Below the pieces are notes generated by a model, which worked only from the letters and a program-made list of their open reading frames with translations, was not told where the DNA came from and searched no databases. A DNA stretch of 64,000 nt from a virus: the IMG/VR virus record IMGVR_UViG_3300045242_000006, positions 1 to 64,000 of that record; one strand, given 5' to 3'. This document shows positions 48,115 through 56,985 of this stretch, in pieces. A program made the position numbers and the translations under genes. Positions within the stretch are counted from its first letter, which is position 1. Each line of letters opens with the position of its first letter.

Positions 48115-48534
48115 ATGACTGACTACGTTGATGTAGTTGAACATAACCCAATCGTCTTCGTCAAGGCAATCTGTGAAAAGATTGCAGAAGGCTACGCAGT
48201 CCATAATACAATTGCTGGTTACCCAGATTTTGGTTTGTATGGGTGCAGGGTGCGGCTCTACAAGGAGCGTAAAGGTGCCACAGTCGTTGGTGGTGTAGGT
48301 GAGTCTAACCTCGTTGAGCAATATGACCCTATGGGCTTCCTGCTGAGTCTGGAGGCTGCTATGCTCGCAGGTTACACACTAAAGGATAGCGGTAGACACT
48401 TGCTTCAGCCTGATGGTTTGAAGAGTGTGGAAATGGAGCTTGTCAAAAGCGAGCCAGCAACACCAGCAAAGAAAGCTCCTGCAAAGAAAGCTTTGAAGGC
48501 TGAACCAACAATTAATGAAATGGAGACTGAATAA
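48115..48534 (+). CDS. Unknown protein with histone-H1-like tail (139 aa)
   Basis: ATG at 48115 after AAGGAG. An acidic-neutral N-terminal domain (residues 1-105) is followed by a Lys/Ala/Pro tail (PATPAKKAPAKKALKAEP) resembling bacterial histone-like AKKA repeats, then an acidic end. Probably DNA- or RNA-binding. First gene of the rightward operon, so likely early. Confidence 0.75.
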   Translation: MTDYVDVVEHNPIVFVKAICEKIAEGYAVHNTIAGYPDFGLYGCRVRLYKERKGATVVGGVGESNLVEQYDPMGFLLSLEAAMLAGYTLKDSGRHLLQPDGLKSVEMELVKSEPATPAKKAPAKKALKAEPTINEMETE

Positions 48535-48536
48535 TT

Positions 48537-48893
48537 ATGGCAAAACTAACTAAAGCACAACGTGAATTCTTCGCAGACTTCGCTCGTAATGATATCAGCA
48601 ACTCGCTATTTCCTATTCTGCATGCTCAAGGGCTGGAGTTTACGGAAGAGATTGCTAACGAGTTCTTGGACTTGGTTAATCTAGATGCTTATACAGAAAT
48701 TGTAGCTCAAGCGTTCCTTGAGCGTGTTGACTTCGTCACTATCAAGAAAATTGATAAGATCATGAAGAGTGATGAATTCCAAAATGTGATTGTCGCTTCT
48801 CATCAAGTGTCTGACGTTGTTCACGAAGAACGTATTCGAATCCTTACAGGTTTGATTCCAACTGAGGAAGGGTTTGGCGAAGAAGCAGAGTAA
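48537..48893 (+). CDS. Unknown helical protein (118 aa)
   Basis: ATG at 48537 just after the previous stop. Helical, acidic (LTKAQREFFADFARNDISNS, LERVDFVTIKKIDKIM). Followed by a hairpin terminator. No family recognised. Confidence 0.7.
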   Translation: MAKLTKAQREFFADFARNDISNSLFPILHAQGLEFTEEIANEFLDLVNLDAYTEIVAQAFLERVDFVTIKKIDKIMKSDEFQNVIVASHQVSDVVHEERIRILTGLIPTEEGFGEEAE

Positions 48894-48900
48894 TTCTCTT

Positions 48901-48921
48901 GAGGGCGAAAGCCCTCTCTTT
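48901..48921 (+). terminator. GNRA hairpin terminator
   Basis: GAGGGC-GAAA-GCCCTC followed by TCTTTC, between the 118-residue gene and phoH-like gene. Confidence 0.7.
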
Positions 48922-48940
48922 CATGGAGGTGTTGTAAACT

Positions 48941-49705
48941 ATGGCAAAGCGTAATCAAGCAAAGGTGATTGGAAAGCGTTGGGAAGAAAAAGAAACTAAA
49001 GGTCGTGAAGTCAAACCTAAGTTTGAAGCAGCCCGTGAAGAAGGCCGCACACAACACGATACAAAGCCGCTACGCCCACGTAATGATAAACAAGCACGCT
49101 ACATCCAGTCTATCAACGAAAACCCTCTGACGATTGCCACAGGCTACGCAGGGACTTCTAAGACGTACATCCCAACTGTCATGGCATGTGATGCCTACCT
49201 CAAAGGTGAGATTGACAAGATTGTGTTTGTTCGTCCTAATATTTCCAATAGTAAATCTCTTGGCATGTTTAAAGGGTCAGCTGTTGAGAAGATGGAAATG
49301 TGGCTGATGCCTGTAATCAACATCCTGAAAGATCGTCTGACTCCGGGTGGACTTGAAACAGCCATTGAGAATGGTAACATTCAGTATGTTCCACTTGAGG
49401 TGCTGAAAGGCTTCTCTGCTGAACGTTGTTTCTTTATTGTTGACGAAGGCGAGGACATTAACCAAGAAGAAGCCAAGAATATCGTTACCCGTCAAGGTAA
49501 AGATTGCAAGATGGTGATTAGTGGTGATGTAAGCCAGAGTGCATTGAAGTCTCATAGCGGTCTGAAGATGCTTACAAATATGGCGGAACGCCACAGCAAT
49601 TTGCAGATTGGTTTTATCGACTTCAACCATGTAAATGACATCGAACGATCTGAGGCTTGCAAGCAATGGATCATCGCCTTTGAGAAAGATGAACGGGAGG
49701 TATAA
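48941..49705 (+). CDS. PhoH-like ATPase
   Basis: A 254-residue P-loop protein of the PhoH family. N-terminal 40 residues are basic; then Walker A TGYAGTSKTYI near residue 67 (Ser replaces the usual Gly before Lys), VFVRPNISNSKSLGM near 97 and Walker B CFFIVDEGEDI near 166, with VISGDVSQS near 190. PhoH-like proteins are common in phages; function may be RNA-related helicase activity. Ribosome site GGAGG. Confidence 0.88.
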   Translation: MAKRNQAKVIGKRWEEKETKGREVKPKFEAAREEGRTQHDTKPLRPRNDKQARYIQSINENPLTIATGYAGTSKTYIPTVMACDAYLKGEIDKIVFVRPNISNSKSLGMFKGSAVEKMEMWLMPVINILKDRLTPGGLETAIENGNIQYVPLEVLKGFSAERCFFIVDEGEDINQEEAKNIVTRQGKDCKMVISGDVSQSALKSHSGLKMLTNMAERHSNLQIGFIDFNHVNDIERSEACKQWIIAFEKDEREV

Positions 49706-50313
49706 TGAGCGAAGAAATGAATAGCAACAAGCCAAATCGCATCATGGTTAATCAACATGTTGCAAGTGAATACCACCTGAGACTGGCTCGCCCTATCACA
49801 GAAGTTGATGACTTCGAAGATGAGTTCCAGTTGTTCGCTGGTGCTGGAGAACGAGATGTTATCAAGATTGATATTGTTACGCCGGGTGGCTCCGTGGATA
49901 CGGCACACATGTTGTGTCGTGCTATTGCTCGCACTGCTGCCCACACAATCGCCTACATCGGGCCAACGTGTGCAAGTGCTGGTACAGCCATCGCCCTTGC
50001 CTGTGAAGAGTGGGAGATTGACGATATGTCCTCTTTCATGGTACACACAGGAAGCTATGGCTACTACGGGATGGCGCCCCACGTCAAGGCCAACGTCGCT
50101 CACAACGATAAGATGATTGAGCGTTATGTGCGTTTGTCTTACACTGGATTCCTAACAGAAGAAGAAATCCTCAAGGTGTTGGATGCCAAAGAGATTTACT
50201 TCGAAGGTGAAGAGCTTGCACAGCGCCTGTCTGCGTACAGCCAATACCGTGAAGCAATGCGTGAAGCCTACGCTGCTGAAGAAGGGGTTGACACAGACCC
50301 ATTTAGTGATTAA
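49705..50313 (+). CDS. ClpP-like serine protease
   Basis: A 202-residue protein with the ClpP/crotonase fold: IVTPGGSVDTAHMLCRAI near residue 57, the active Ser in TCASAGTAIA near 92, the His in SSFMVHTGSYG near 115. Such phage ClpP-like proteins lie near capsid genes as prohead proteases, or act on host proteins; here the neighbours are PhoH and nucleotide genes, so a host-directed or regulatory role is possible. Start overlaps phoH stop. Confidence 0.8.
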   Translation: MSEEMNSNKPNRIMVNQHVASEYHLRLARPITEVDDFEDEFQLFAGAGERDVIKIDIVTPGGSVDTAHMLCRAIARTAAHTIAYIGPTCASAGTAIALACEEWEIDDMSSFMVHTGSYGYYGMAPHVKANVAHNDKMIERYVRLSYTGFLTEEEILKVLDAKEIYFEGEELAQRLSAYSQYREAMREAYAAEEGVDTDPFSD

Positions 50314-50325
50314 GATTCACCCCAT

Positions 50326-50358
50326 GAGCCAGCCGCCTAACACGTAGCTGGCCATTTT
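50326..50358 (+). terminator. Rho-independent terminator
   Basis: GCCAGC ... GCTGGC followed by CATTTTT after the protease gene. Confidence 0.75.
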
Positions 50359-50382
50359 TATGCCTGTTGATTGGAGGGATTG

Positions 50383-50652
50383 ATGAGTAAGCAGAAGGTT
50401 ACGGTAGTTGATTACGCAGAGTTTTCACGTTGGGATTTCATTCCTCCTGCCACGTTTTACATCAAGAATGCGATGGGTGCTTACATTTTCATCCACACAG
50501 CAAAACGTCAAGTAGCCCAAGAATGGGTTGATGAAGAGTTTGGCAAAGGGCGTTATACAGTAAACACAAGCCGCTTACAGAAGGGTAAACCACTTGGGGA
50601 AGACAGCAAACCTGCCTTCGGAACCGCTACTAGAAGGGGTCAAAAACGATGA
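50383..50652 (+). CDS. Unknown protein (89 aa)
   Basis: ATG at 50383 with GGAGGG upstream. Contains WDFIPPATFYIKNAMGAYIF and a basic tail (FGTATRRGQKR). Overlaps the next gene. No family recognised. Confidence 0.7.
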   Translation: MSKQKVTVVDYAEFSRWDFIPPATFYIKNAMGAYIFIHTAKRQVAQEWVDEEFGKGRYTVNTSRLQKGKPLGEDSKPAFGTATRRGQKR

Positions 50653-50882
50653 AAGCTACTAAACTTGCACAACTGCTGTTGAAAACTGTTGAAGATGAGG
50701 GTGGTGATTTTGATGTGGTGTGCCCCGGCGACCACCAAATGTTGTACAAGGTTCAAGGTGTAGAAGTCGGCTTTGTTGAGGACATTCGAGAGTACCAGAT
50801 GGAAGAGAAGCACATTGACGATGTAGAGGATTATATCGCTGAGGGTGGCAATCCTACTAAAGTATTTGTGGTGTACGGTTAA
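50649..50882 (+). CDS. Unknown small protein (77 aa)
   Basis: Start overlaps the upstream stop (ATGA). Alpha-beta pattern (LLLKTVEDEGGDFDVVCPGD). No motif assigned. Confidence 0.65.
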   Translation: MKATKLAQLLLKTVEDEGGDFDVVCPGDHQMLYKVQGVEVGFVEDIREYQMEEKHIDDVEDYIAEGGNPTKVFVVYG

Positions 50883-51283
50883 TGAACTATGACGATGCCC
50901 ATATGCAAACTGCTGAAGCTTTCGCTGACAAGAGCCAATGTCCTCGCACAAAGGTGGGGTGTGCTTTGGTATTGGCAAGCGGGATCGTATCTCCCGGCCT
51001 CAACGGCCATGCAAGTGGTGGACCTAATCAATGGGACTTCTCACCTGACGGGAATCCCGAGGTTGTACACGCCGAACTTAATTCGTTGGGAAAATGTTTG
51101 GAGCAAGGACTTAGCACGAGAGGGGCGACAATGTATGTTACGTTATCTCCATGCCTCGAATGCTCAAAGTTGCTGGTTAGAGCGGGGGTCAGGCGCGTCG
51201 TTTATCGGGATGAATATCGCTTGACAACTGGGCTTGATTATTTGAAGAAGTATGGTGTGGAGGTGGAACAATATGCATTATAA
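50882..51283 (+). CDS. dCMP/cytidine deaminase-like protein
   Basis: A 133-residue zinc deaminase. The His-Ala-Glu motif VVHAELNSLG (near residue 61) and the Cys pair LSPCLECSKLL (near 90) complete the active site. It converts dCMP to dUMP for thymidylate supply. A lone Asn-Gly start (MNYDDAHMQTAEAFADKSQC) resembles phage dCMP deaminases. Part of the nucleotide metabolism block. Confidence 0.85.
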   Translation: MNYDDAHMQTAEAFADKSQCPRTKVGCALVLASGIVSPGLNGHASGGPNQWDFSPDGNPEVVHAELNSLGKCLEQGLSTRGATMYVTLSPCLECSKLLVRAGVRRVVYRDEYRLTTGLDYLKKYGVEVEQYAL

Positions 51284-51656
51284 TGAGGCGTTTGCTGACA
51301 AGCAGGGTATCTCGGCGGTTGATCGTCAACGTTTGGATTCGAAGTATGAAGAACTATTCGCCGTGCTGGAGAATCCAAGTGAGTGGAATTCGCCAGAGGC
51401 ACAAGTGAGGAAGATTGAATTTGATCTACAGAAGCTCTGGAAGTTTCCACAAGACCCTAAGTTCCATCGTTACCAGTTGGAAATCAAAGGTTGTACTTGC
51501 CCAAGGCTTGACAACTTTGAACTGTTCGGGCACACTGCTGACCGATATCGTGTAAGTGATTGCCCTTGGCATTGGAAACCAGAAGATGACATTCGTGTGC
51601 AAAACGCTTGGGCTGATCGTCAGAAACTGATGGAAGAACGGAGGAATGAAGTATGA
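51273..51656 (+). CDS. Unknown protein (127 aa)
   Basis: ATG at 51273 with GGAGG upstream, overlapping the deaminase end. Central CTCPRLDNFE and SDCPWHWKPED suggest a metal site. Charged helical C-terminus. Function unknown. Confidence 0.7.
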   Translation: MHYNEAFADKQGISAVDRQRLDSKYEELFAVLENPSEWNSPEAQVRKIEFDLQKLWKFPQDPKFHRYQLEIKGCTCPRLDNFELFGHTADRYRVSDCPWHWKPEDDIRVQNAWADRQKLMEERRNEV

Positions 51657-51883
51657 CAATTATCGCTGTAGCAATGAGAACTGAATCTGGTGACGACTAC
51701 CTGTCGATGTTCACGGGTGTTGTGAGTCCACAAGACTTTGTAGCACGTGTGGAGAATGAAATGGGAGAAGAACTTGCTTACGTCTACCACACTAAAATCG
51801 TAGCTGACGGTGAAGCCACTAACATCTACAAACATGCTTTGCAAGAGCGTATCGAACAGTTGATGGAGGAACATTATGATTAA
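51653..51883 (+). CDS. Unknown small protein (76 aa)
   Basis: Overlaps the previous stop by four bases and the ligase start by eight. MTIIAVAMRTESGDDYLSMF, then an acidic helix. No family recognised. Confidence 0.65.
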   Translation: MTIIAVAMRTESGDDYLSMFTGVVSPQDFVARVENEMGEELAYVYHTKIVADGEATNIYKHALQERIEQLMEEHYD

Positions 51884-53066
51884 AACTCTATATGGCCTTG
51901 ACAAGAAAGGCGAGATGAAGGTTTGGACTATTAAAGTTGAGAGAGTTTTCTGTGCACCTAACCCAGAGTCATCCATCACCATTACACATGGTAAGCTTGG
52001 CGGTAAGCTGACTGAAAAGATTGATTTCATCACTGAGGGTAATCAAGGTCGTGATGCCTATGAGCAAGCTGTGCTTGAGGCTAAAGCTCGCATCAAGAAG
52101 CAAGAAGACAAGAACTACCGTGAGAACAAGGCTGATCTGGAACACCTTGACATTCTGGCTATGCTCGCTGCTGACTATCGTAAGCGTAGCAAGAGTATTG
52201 TGTATCCATGTTACGGCTCTGATAAGTATGATGGTGTCCGTGCTTTGGCGAAGAAACGTGATGGCGTTGTAACCATCGAGTCTCGCACATCGCAGATTTA
52301 CGATATCCCTCACATCCATGAAGCCCTTGTGATTCACATGCAAGATGGCGACATCTGGGATGGCGAAATCTACCTGCATGGTGAAGCACTTCAAGACATT
52401 ACGTCTGCTGTTGGTCGTACTGACCCTCAGGCGAAGATTGATGCTGCCAAGCGTAAGGTTGAAAAACTCTCTCAGCCGGGTAGTGACTATGAGAAGTTTG
52501 AGCTTGCCCAGCAAGAGCTGGAAGAAGCTAAGCTGATTGCATATATCCGTCCACGTCTTGAGTTCCATATCTTTGACGTGCATTCGGATAAAACGTTCGA
52601 TGAGCGTGTAAAAGACCTTGACACGTTGACAGGTATTCCGGTAGTATCGCCTTGTATTAAGATCACCCAGTACGTTTGGGTTGCTGATGCGGCTGATATG
52701 AAAGTCAAGCACGACGATTCTGTGGATCGTGGCTACGAAGGTTTGATGCTCCGTAATTTCAAGGGTGTGTATGAATCTGGCAAACGCTCTACAGACTTGC
52801 AGAAGTACAAAGAGTTTGTGGATGCTGAGTTTGAAATCCTTGATGTAATCCCAGACAAAGAGGATGGCAGTCGATTCGTTGTAAGAAACAACTTGAACGA
52901 CCGTACGTTCACTGTGACACTGGGCTCAATGGCTCAACGAGCTGAGTATCTGGCTAACAAAAAGCTTTACATCGGTAAGATGATTACTGTAAGCTACCAG
53001 TCTCGCTACAAGAAGACTAAGCTACCTCAGTTCCCAACTGGCGTAGTAATTCGTGATTATGAATAA
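51876..53066 (+). CDS. ATP-dependent DNA ligase with N-terminal WGR-like domain
   Basis: A 396-residue ligase. Residues 1-85 resemble a WGR domain (MKVWTIKVE, ITITHGKLGGKLTEK). The ligase core starts with motif I SDKYDGVRA near residue 112, then motif III WDGEIYLHGE near 165, IV GYEGLMLRN near 290 and V LQKYKEFVDAEF near 308, followed by an OB domain. It seals nicks in replication. The WGR fusion is not typical of T7 ligases and could aid end or nucleic-acid binding. Confidence 0.88.
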   Translation: MIKTLYGLDKKGEMKVWTIKVERVFCAPNPESSITITHGKLGGKLTEKIDFITEGNQGRDAYEQAVLEAKARIKKQEDKNYRENKADLEHLDILAMLAADYRKRSKSIVYPCYGSDKYDGVRALAKKRDGVVTIESRTSQIYDIPHIHEALVIHMQDGDIWDGEIYLHGEALQDITSAVGRTDPQAKIDAAKRKVEKLSQPGSDYEKFELAQQELEEAKLIAYIRPRLEFHIFDVHSDKTFDERVKDLDTLTGIPVVSPCIKITQYVWVADAADMKVKHDDSVDRGYEGLMLRNFKGVYESGKRSTDLQKYKEFVDAEFEILDVIPDKEDGSRFVVRNNLNDRTFTVTLGSMAQRAEYLANKKLYIGKMITVSYQSRYKKTKLPQFPTGVVIRDYE

Positions 53067-53076
53067 GGAGAAAGAT

Positions 53077-53520
53077 ATGACTGATGCAAACGCTGTAGTA
53101 GATGCTGTTCTGGACGCTGTGAAAGATTTCGAAGCGTTGGATACCACTGTTGTACAAGTGCGAAGTGTTCTGAACTTCATGTACGCTCTGGGATACACTC
53201 TGGATATGGGTTCTAAAACTGGCCGTTTTGTAACTGAACAACGTGTGCATCAAGGCAACCGCTTTCTAAGCTTCAGCACTGCGGCAAAAATGCACAACCT
53301 ACAAGATGAGCACTGGATCGTAGATCAGGAAACAGGGTCTGCATCTCCAACTTGTGTTCATCTTGTTGTAGGTTTCTCTACGCTCGGCGTTCGACTTGCA
53401 CAGGCTTCTAAGCTTGTTAAACAAGTGAAGCTGAGCGTAACTAAGCATGGCCAAGTGCTGACTCTTGACCCAATGGTTGTTCCTCTGAACAAAGTTGTTG
53501 AATCCCTTATCGGAGTTTGA
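53077..53520 (+). CDS. Unknown protein (147 aa)
   Basis: ATG at 53077 with AAGGAG upstream. Mixed alpha-beta; contains VDQETGSASPTCVHLVVGFS. A hairpin terminator follows. No family known to me. Confidence 0.7.
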   Translation: MTDANAVVDAVLDAVKDFEALDTTVVQVRSVLNFMYALGYTLDMGSKTGRFVTEQRVHQGNRFLSFSTAAKMHNLQDEHWIVDQETGSASPTCVHLVVGFSTLGVRLAQASKLVKQVKLSVTKHGQVLTLDPMVVPLNKVVESLIGV

Positions 53521-53527
53521 CATGAAC

Positions 53528-53552
53528 GCCCGCCCACAAGGCGGGCTTCTTT
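53528..53552 (+). terminator. Rho-independent terminator
   Basis: GCCCGCC-CACAA-GGCGGGC followed by TTCTTT. Confidence 0.85.
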
Positions 53553-53575
53553 ATCACTAAATTTAGGAGAATACT

Positions 53576-54019
53576 ATGCTTGATCTGGAAAAACGTGCTG
53601 AAGCCTTCGCCACTGAACGCCACAAGGGTCAGAAGTATGGCGATGAAGACTACACATACCACCTTCGTCAGGTTGTAGAGAACGTAATCAAGCGTAATCA
53701 AGGCCATCCGTTGTTGTCCACTCTGGTTGCCATCGCATGGTTGCACGACGTTCTAGAGGACACTGACACAGAATACCGCGTGGTTGAGCGTGAGTTTGGT
53801 ACTGCTGTTGCATACTCGGTCTTAGGTCTGACCAAGCGTGATGGCCTCTCCTACAAAGAGTACATGGAAACAATTGTGAGTGCTGCTCTTGTACGTGAAG
53901 TGAAGATCTGCGATACTATGGCGAATATGGTGGAGAGCATCAAGAGTGGCAACACTAAAGGTTTGATTAAGTACCCACGTCAACTGACTATTTTGGTAAC
54001 AGGAGTTTATTATGAGTGA
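53576..54019 (+). CDS. HD-domain hydrolase (SpoT-like)
   Basis: A 147-residue HD protein: YHLRQVVENV near residue 28, the HD pair WLHDVLEDTDT near 56 and KICDTMANMVES near 111 correspond to the (p)ppGpp hydrolase domain of SpoT/MESH1. It may degrade alarmone or another nucleotide during infection. Ribosome site AGGAG. Overlaps the following phosphoesterase. Confidence 0.8.
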   Translation: MLDLEKRAEAFATERHKGQKYGDEDYTYHLRQVVENVIKRNQGHPLLSTLVAIAWLHDVLEDTDTEYRVVEREFGTAVAYSVLGLTKRDGLSYKEYMETIVSAALVREVKICDTMANMVESIKSGNTKGLIKYPRQLTILVTGVYYE

Positions 54020-54581
54020 GATTTGGTTTACAAGTGACCTGCACTTTGGTCACGCGAACATCGTTAAATACTGCAACCGTCCTTGGACTGTAGAAGACCA
54101 AGAGGAAGAGCTTATCACTCGTTGGAATAGCCGTGTTGGGCTGCTGGATGATGTTTATCATCTGGGTGACTTCACTTTTGCTGGTCGTAAGAAAGCCGAC
54201 AAGATTGTTGAAATCATCAAACAATTGAATGGTCAAATCACATTCATTAGGGGTAACCATTGTCAAGATGGCCTGTGGGAAGAGATTGCTAAACACAATC
54301 TGGCTCATATTGTAGATGTCTGCCACTACAAAGAGATTACCATTGACCGCACAAAGGTTTGCATGTTCCACTATCCAATGGAAACTTGGAATAAAGCACA
54401 CCACGGTGCATGGCATCTGCATGGCCACTGTCACGCTTCCATGGCTCCACGTGGAAAGCGACTCGATGTAGGGATCGATAATCATCCTGATCATCAGGTA
54501 TTCTCGCTAGCTGAAGTCAAGATTCATATGGCTAAACAAGAATTTGTGATTGTAGATCACCATGACGGAGGACGTGAATAA
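54012..54581 (+). CDS. Calcineurin-like metallophosphoesterase
   Basis: A 189-residue phosphoesterase with all metal motifs: WFTSDLHFGHAN near residue 8, YHLGDFTF near 50, IRGNHCQDG near 79, MFHYPMETW near 118 and LHGHCHAS near 135. Substrate may be a cyclic nucleotide or an RNA end. Start overlaps the HD gene. Confidence 0.85.
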   Translation: MSEIWFTSDLHFGHANIVKYCNRPWTVEDQEEELITRWNSRVGLLDDVYHLGDFTFAGRKKADKIVEIIKQLNGQITFIRGNHCQDGLWEEIAKHNLAHIVDVCHYKEITIDRTKVCMFHYPMETWNKAHHGAWHLHGHCHASMAPRGKRLDVGIDNHPDHQVFSLAEVKIHMAKQEFVIVDHHDGGRE

Positions 54582-54802
54582 TGGCAAAGATGATTGTTGA
54601 TACCGAGATGAAAGTGGTGCCTGACGTAGTTCCGGGTACTCTCATGATCCATGAAGACCTCCCGCCATACATCGTAATGGCAACAAGTATTGTTATTGGG
54701 GATGAGTTTGCTGGTGTGTCCCTCTCTGATGGTGTGTATGGTGAGCAGTGGGTTATCAGCGAGTACAGTGTATTTCAAGGCAAGTTATCACTGGAGCAAT
54801 AG
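54581..54802 (+). CDS. Unknown small protein (73 aa)
   Basis: ATG at 54581 after the phosphoesterase stop; GGAGG nearby. Beta-rich (VPDVVPGTLMIHEDLPPYIV). Function unknown. Confidence 0.65.
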   Translation: MAKMIVDTEMKVVPDVVPGTLMIHEDLPPYIVMATSIVIGDEFAGVSLSDGVYGEQWVISEYSVFQGKLSLEQ

Positions 54803-54803
54803 T

Positions 54804-55706
54804 ATGTTTGAAGAATTGATAGCTCAAGGGCTTGTAAAACAAAAGCGTTATGAAAACGGCCTGTCTGTGTTCAAGTACGCACGTAAGGTCTTCTATGATA
54901 AGCTCTGGGAGACTGACCCTCTGCTATTGGAAGCACGTGGTATGGTGTTGGATGACGCTGGTAACAAGGTGATCTGGCCCTTCACAAAGGTGTTCAACTA
55001 CTTTGAAAACAACGCTGGTGCTGAGTTGCGTCCATCAACTCCAATCATTGCCCCACGTAAGGTGAACGGATTTATGGCTGCTTGCCGTTACTGGAAAGGT
55101 GAGTTGATTGTCTCTACAACTGGCTCTCTCGACTCTGAATTCGCCGTGTTGGCTCGCACGCACATTGAGAAGCTTCAGGGTATTGAAATCATGGCCTGTA
55201 ACATGACCGTGTTGTTTGAAATCTGTGATCCATCTGACCCTCACATTGTTGAGGAAGAGGCCGGAGCTTATCTGATCGGTGCACGCCTCATGCAGAACTG
55301 TGCCTACGAGTATGAGATGCTTAACGAAGCTCAGCTTGATGGATACGCTGAGTTGATTGGTGCCAAGCGGCCAGAGACTTTCCGTGGAACATTTGGTGAG
55401 CTTTGGGAGATGGTACGTGAGTGTCGTCATGAAGGTTGGATGGTGATTGACGCTGCCACTCGACAGACAGTGATGAAAATCAAGTCTCCACACTACCTGT
55501 CGAAGAAATTCCTCATGCGAATGGGCGACAAGAAAGTGACTCAGATGTTCACCAACAAGGATGAATTTCTGAAGACGATTGACGAAGAGTTCTACGCTAT
55601 CGTACACTACATCACTCGCTGGTGGGGTGAGGATAAGTGGAAAGCAACAACTGAGGGTGATCGCCGTTCGGTCATCGAAAAATACTTTGAAATGGAGGCA
55701 CAATAA
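54804..55706 (+). CDS. RNA ligase, T4 Rnl1-like
   Basis: ATG at 54804 (GGAG upstream) gives 300 residues. The conserved ARG turn (LEARGMVLDDAG near 45) and motif I RKVNGFMAA near 89 with the adenylated Lys are typical of T4 RnlA; motif V is MKIKSPHYL near 228. It repairs tRNAs cut in their anticodon loops. Next to the phosphoesterase and a kinase, so a RNA-repair cluster is likely. Confidence 0.85.
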   Translation: MFEELIAQGLVKQKRYENGLSVFKYARKVFYDKLWETDPLLLEARGMVLDDAGNKVIWPFTKVFNYFENNAGAELRPSTPIIAPRKVNGFMAACRYWKGELIVSTTGSLDSEFAVLARTHIEKLQGIEIMACNMTVLFEICDPSDPHIVEEEAGAYLIGARLMQNCAYEYEMLNEAQLDGYAELIGAKRPETFRGTFGELWEMVRECRHEGWMVIDAATRQTVMKIKSPHYLSKKFLMRMGDKKVTQMFTNKDEFLKTIDEEFYAIVHYITRWWGEDKWKATTEGDRRSVIEKYFEMEAQ

Positions 55707-56122
55707 TGAGCAATATGACCTTGAGACTCGACACGGCTGGACTGCGATCTTTGATTGCTGAGAACCCAGCTTTTTCTGTTGAAATCCAACAAGCTGTACT
55801 GAACAACATCCGAAACGACAATATTCAGCAAGCAGTGGTTGATCGTGTCAACGGTTGTCTGGATAAAATGGCTCCACGTGAGAGTTACTACGGCTCTGCA
55901 CGTATCATCAAGGATCAAAAGCTGTTGGAAGTGATTCATGCCACTGTTCGTGCAGAGGTGAGCGAGAGCCTAAAACAAGCCGTTGAAGATGCTGTGTCGT
56001 CCGCGACCAACTCCATTGACCTTCGTATTCGCCAAGAGGTGAAGAAGCTTGCCAAGGAAATCATTCTGGAGTCTTTGACCTCTGCTGATGCCAGAGCTAT
56101 TCTGCTGGAGAAGTTGGTATAG
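55706..56122 (+). CDS. Unknown helical protein (138 aa)
   Basis: Overlaps the ligase stop and the kinase start. Helices rich in Glu/Ser/Ala (LLEVIHATVRAEVSESLKQA, ATNSIDLRIRQEVKKLA). Possibly a coiled-coil partner in the repair operon. No family recognised. Confidence 0.7.
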   Translation: MSNMTLRLDTAGLRSLIAENPAFSVEIQQAVLNNIRNDNIQQAVVDRVNGCLDKMAPRESYYGSARIIKDQKLLEVIHATVRAEVSESLKQAVEDAVSSATNSIDLRIRQEVKKLAKEIILESLTSADARAILLEKLV

Positions 56123-56514
56123 TGAATCTCTACTTAATTCGTGGCTTGCCGGGTTCCGGCAAGTCTACATTCGCCGCTACATTAGCTGAGTCTTTGGATT
56201 GTCCTCATTACGAGCATGACCAATATCTGTACACAGAAGAAGGTGAATACCTTTGGACGGAAGGGCGTATGGCTTTTGCTTATCGTCAATGTCTGTTGGA
56301 CACTGAATCTGTAATGTTACTTGGATCTGACGTTGTTGTATCGAACGTCTTCCCCAAAGGCAAGAGCATGCGTAGCTATCGTAAACTGGCTGAGCAGCAC
56401 GGCTATCGTATCACGTACATTGTTGTAGAGAACCGTCGTGGAGGTGTCAACATCCACGACGTTCCTGCTGATGTGTTGGATAGCATGCGTTCTGCATTTC
56501 AAATCGAATTATAA
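56122..56514 (+). CDS. P-loop kinase (polynucleotide-kinase-like)
   Basis: GTG start at 56122 overlaps the upstream gene. Walker A YLIRGLPGSGKSTFA at residue 4-18, an acidic pair HYEHDQYLY near 32, then VVSNVFPKGKSMRSYRKLA near 73, as in the kinase half of Pnk and AAA-type small kinases. No phosphatase half. It could phosphorylate 5'-OH RNA ends for the ligase next to it. Confidence 0.8.
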   Translation: MNLYLIRGLPGSGKSTFAATLAESLDCPHYEHDQYLYTEEGEYLWTEGRMAFAYRQCLLDTESVMLLGSDVVVSNVFPKGKSMRSYRKLAEQHGYRITYIVVENRRGGVNIHDVPADVLDSMRSAFQIEL

Positions 56515-56523
56515 GGAGGGTCT

Positions 56524-56976
56524 ATGATCAAAGGTAATGAGCTGGCACAACGCGTTAAGGATGCTGTAGAGCAAATGCGGCAGACTGTGAAGGAAGTGAA
56601 ACACGACTTCGAAACGTTCATTGTTGATAAGTCGGTGCCGCTTGACGAGCGTTGGAGTGTATGGGAAGACGCCCCAAACGAGTTGAAAGATCACCAGAGC
56701 TGGATCGTCCGCTTCAAGAATCTGCACGATGATGCCATTGGGTATGATGCACTCATTCGCCATGCAGAACGTCATGAAACAGTGCACATCACTGACTTGT
56801 TCGAAAGCCTTGAAGAGTGTTTTGCAGAATACCAAGAAGGTGAGCCAGATGGCGCCAGTGAGTGGTCACTGCGTTGGTACAAAAACAAAGAGAAAGTTTT
56901 CGAAAACTTCGACATGGATGCCCTGAAGGAAGAGATTCTTGAGATGAATTTAGGGTCTTTTGAGTACGATTGGTAA
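56524..56976 (+). CDS. Unknown acidic protein (150 aa)
   Basis: ATG at 56524 with AAGGAGGG upstream. Helical and acidic; contains WSVWEDAPNELKDHQSW and DLFESLEECFAEYQEGEP. It ends before the first NAD promoter. Function unknown. Confidence 0.7.
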   Translation: MIKGNELAQRVKDAVEQMRQTVKEVKHDFETFIVDKSVPLDERWSVWEDAPNELKDHQSWIVRFKNLHDDAIGYDALIRHAERHETVHITDLFESLEECFAEYQEGEPDGASEWSLRWYKNKEKVFENFDMDALKEEILEMNLGSFEYDW

Positions 56977-56985
56977 ACCTAAAGG

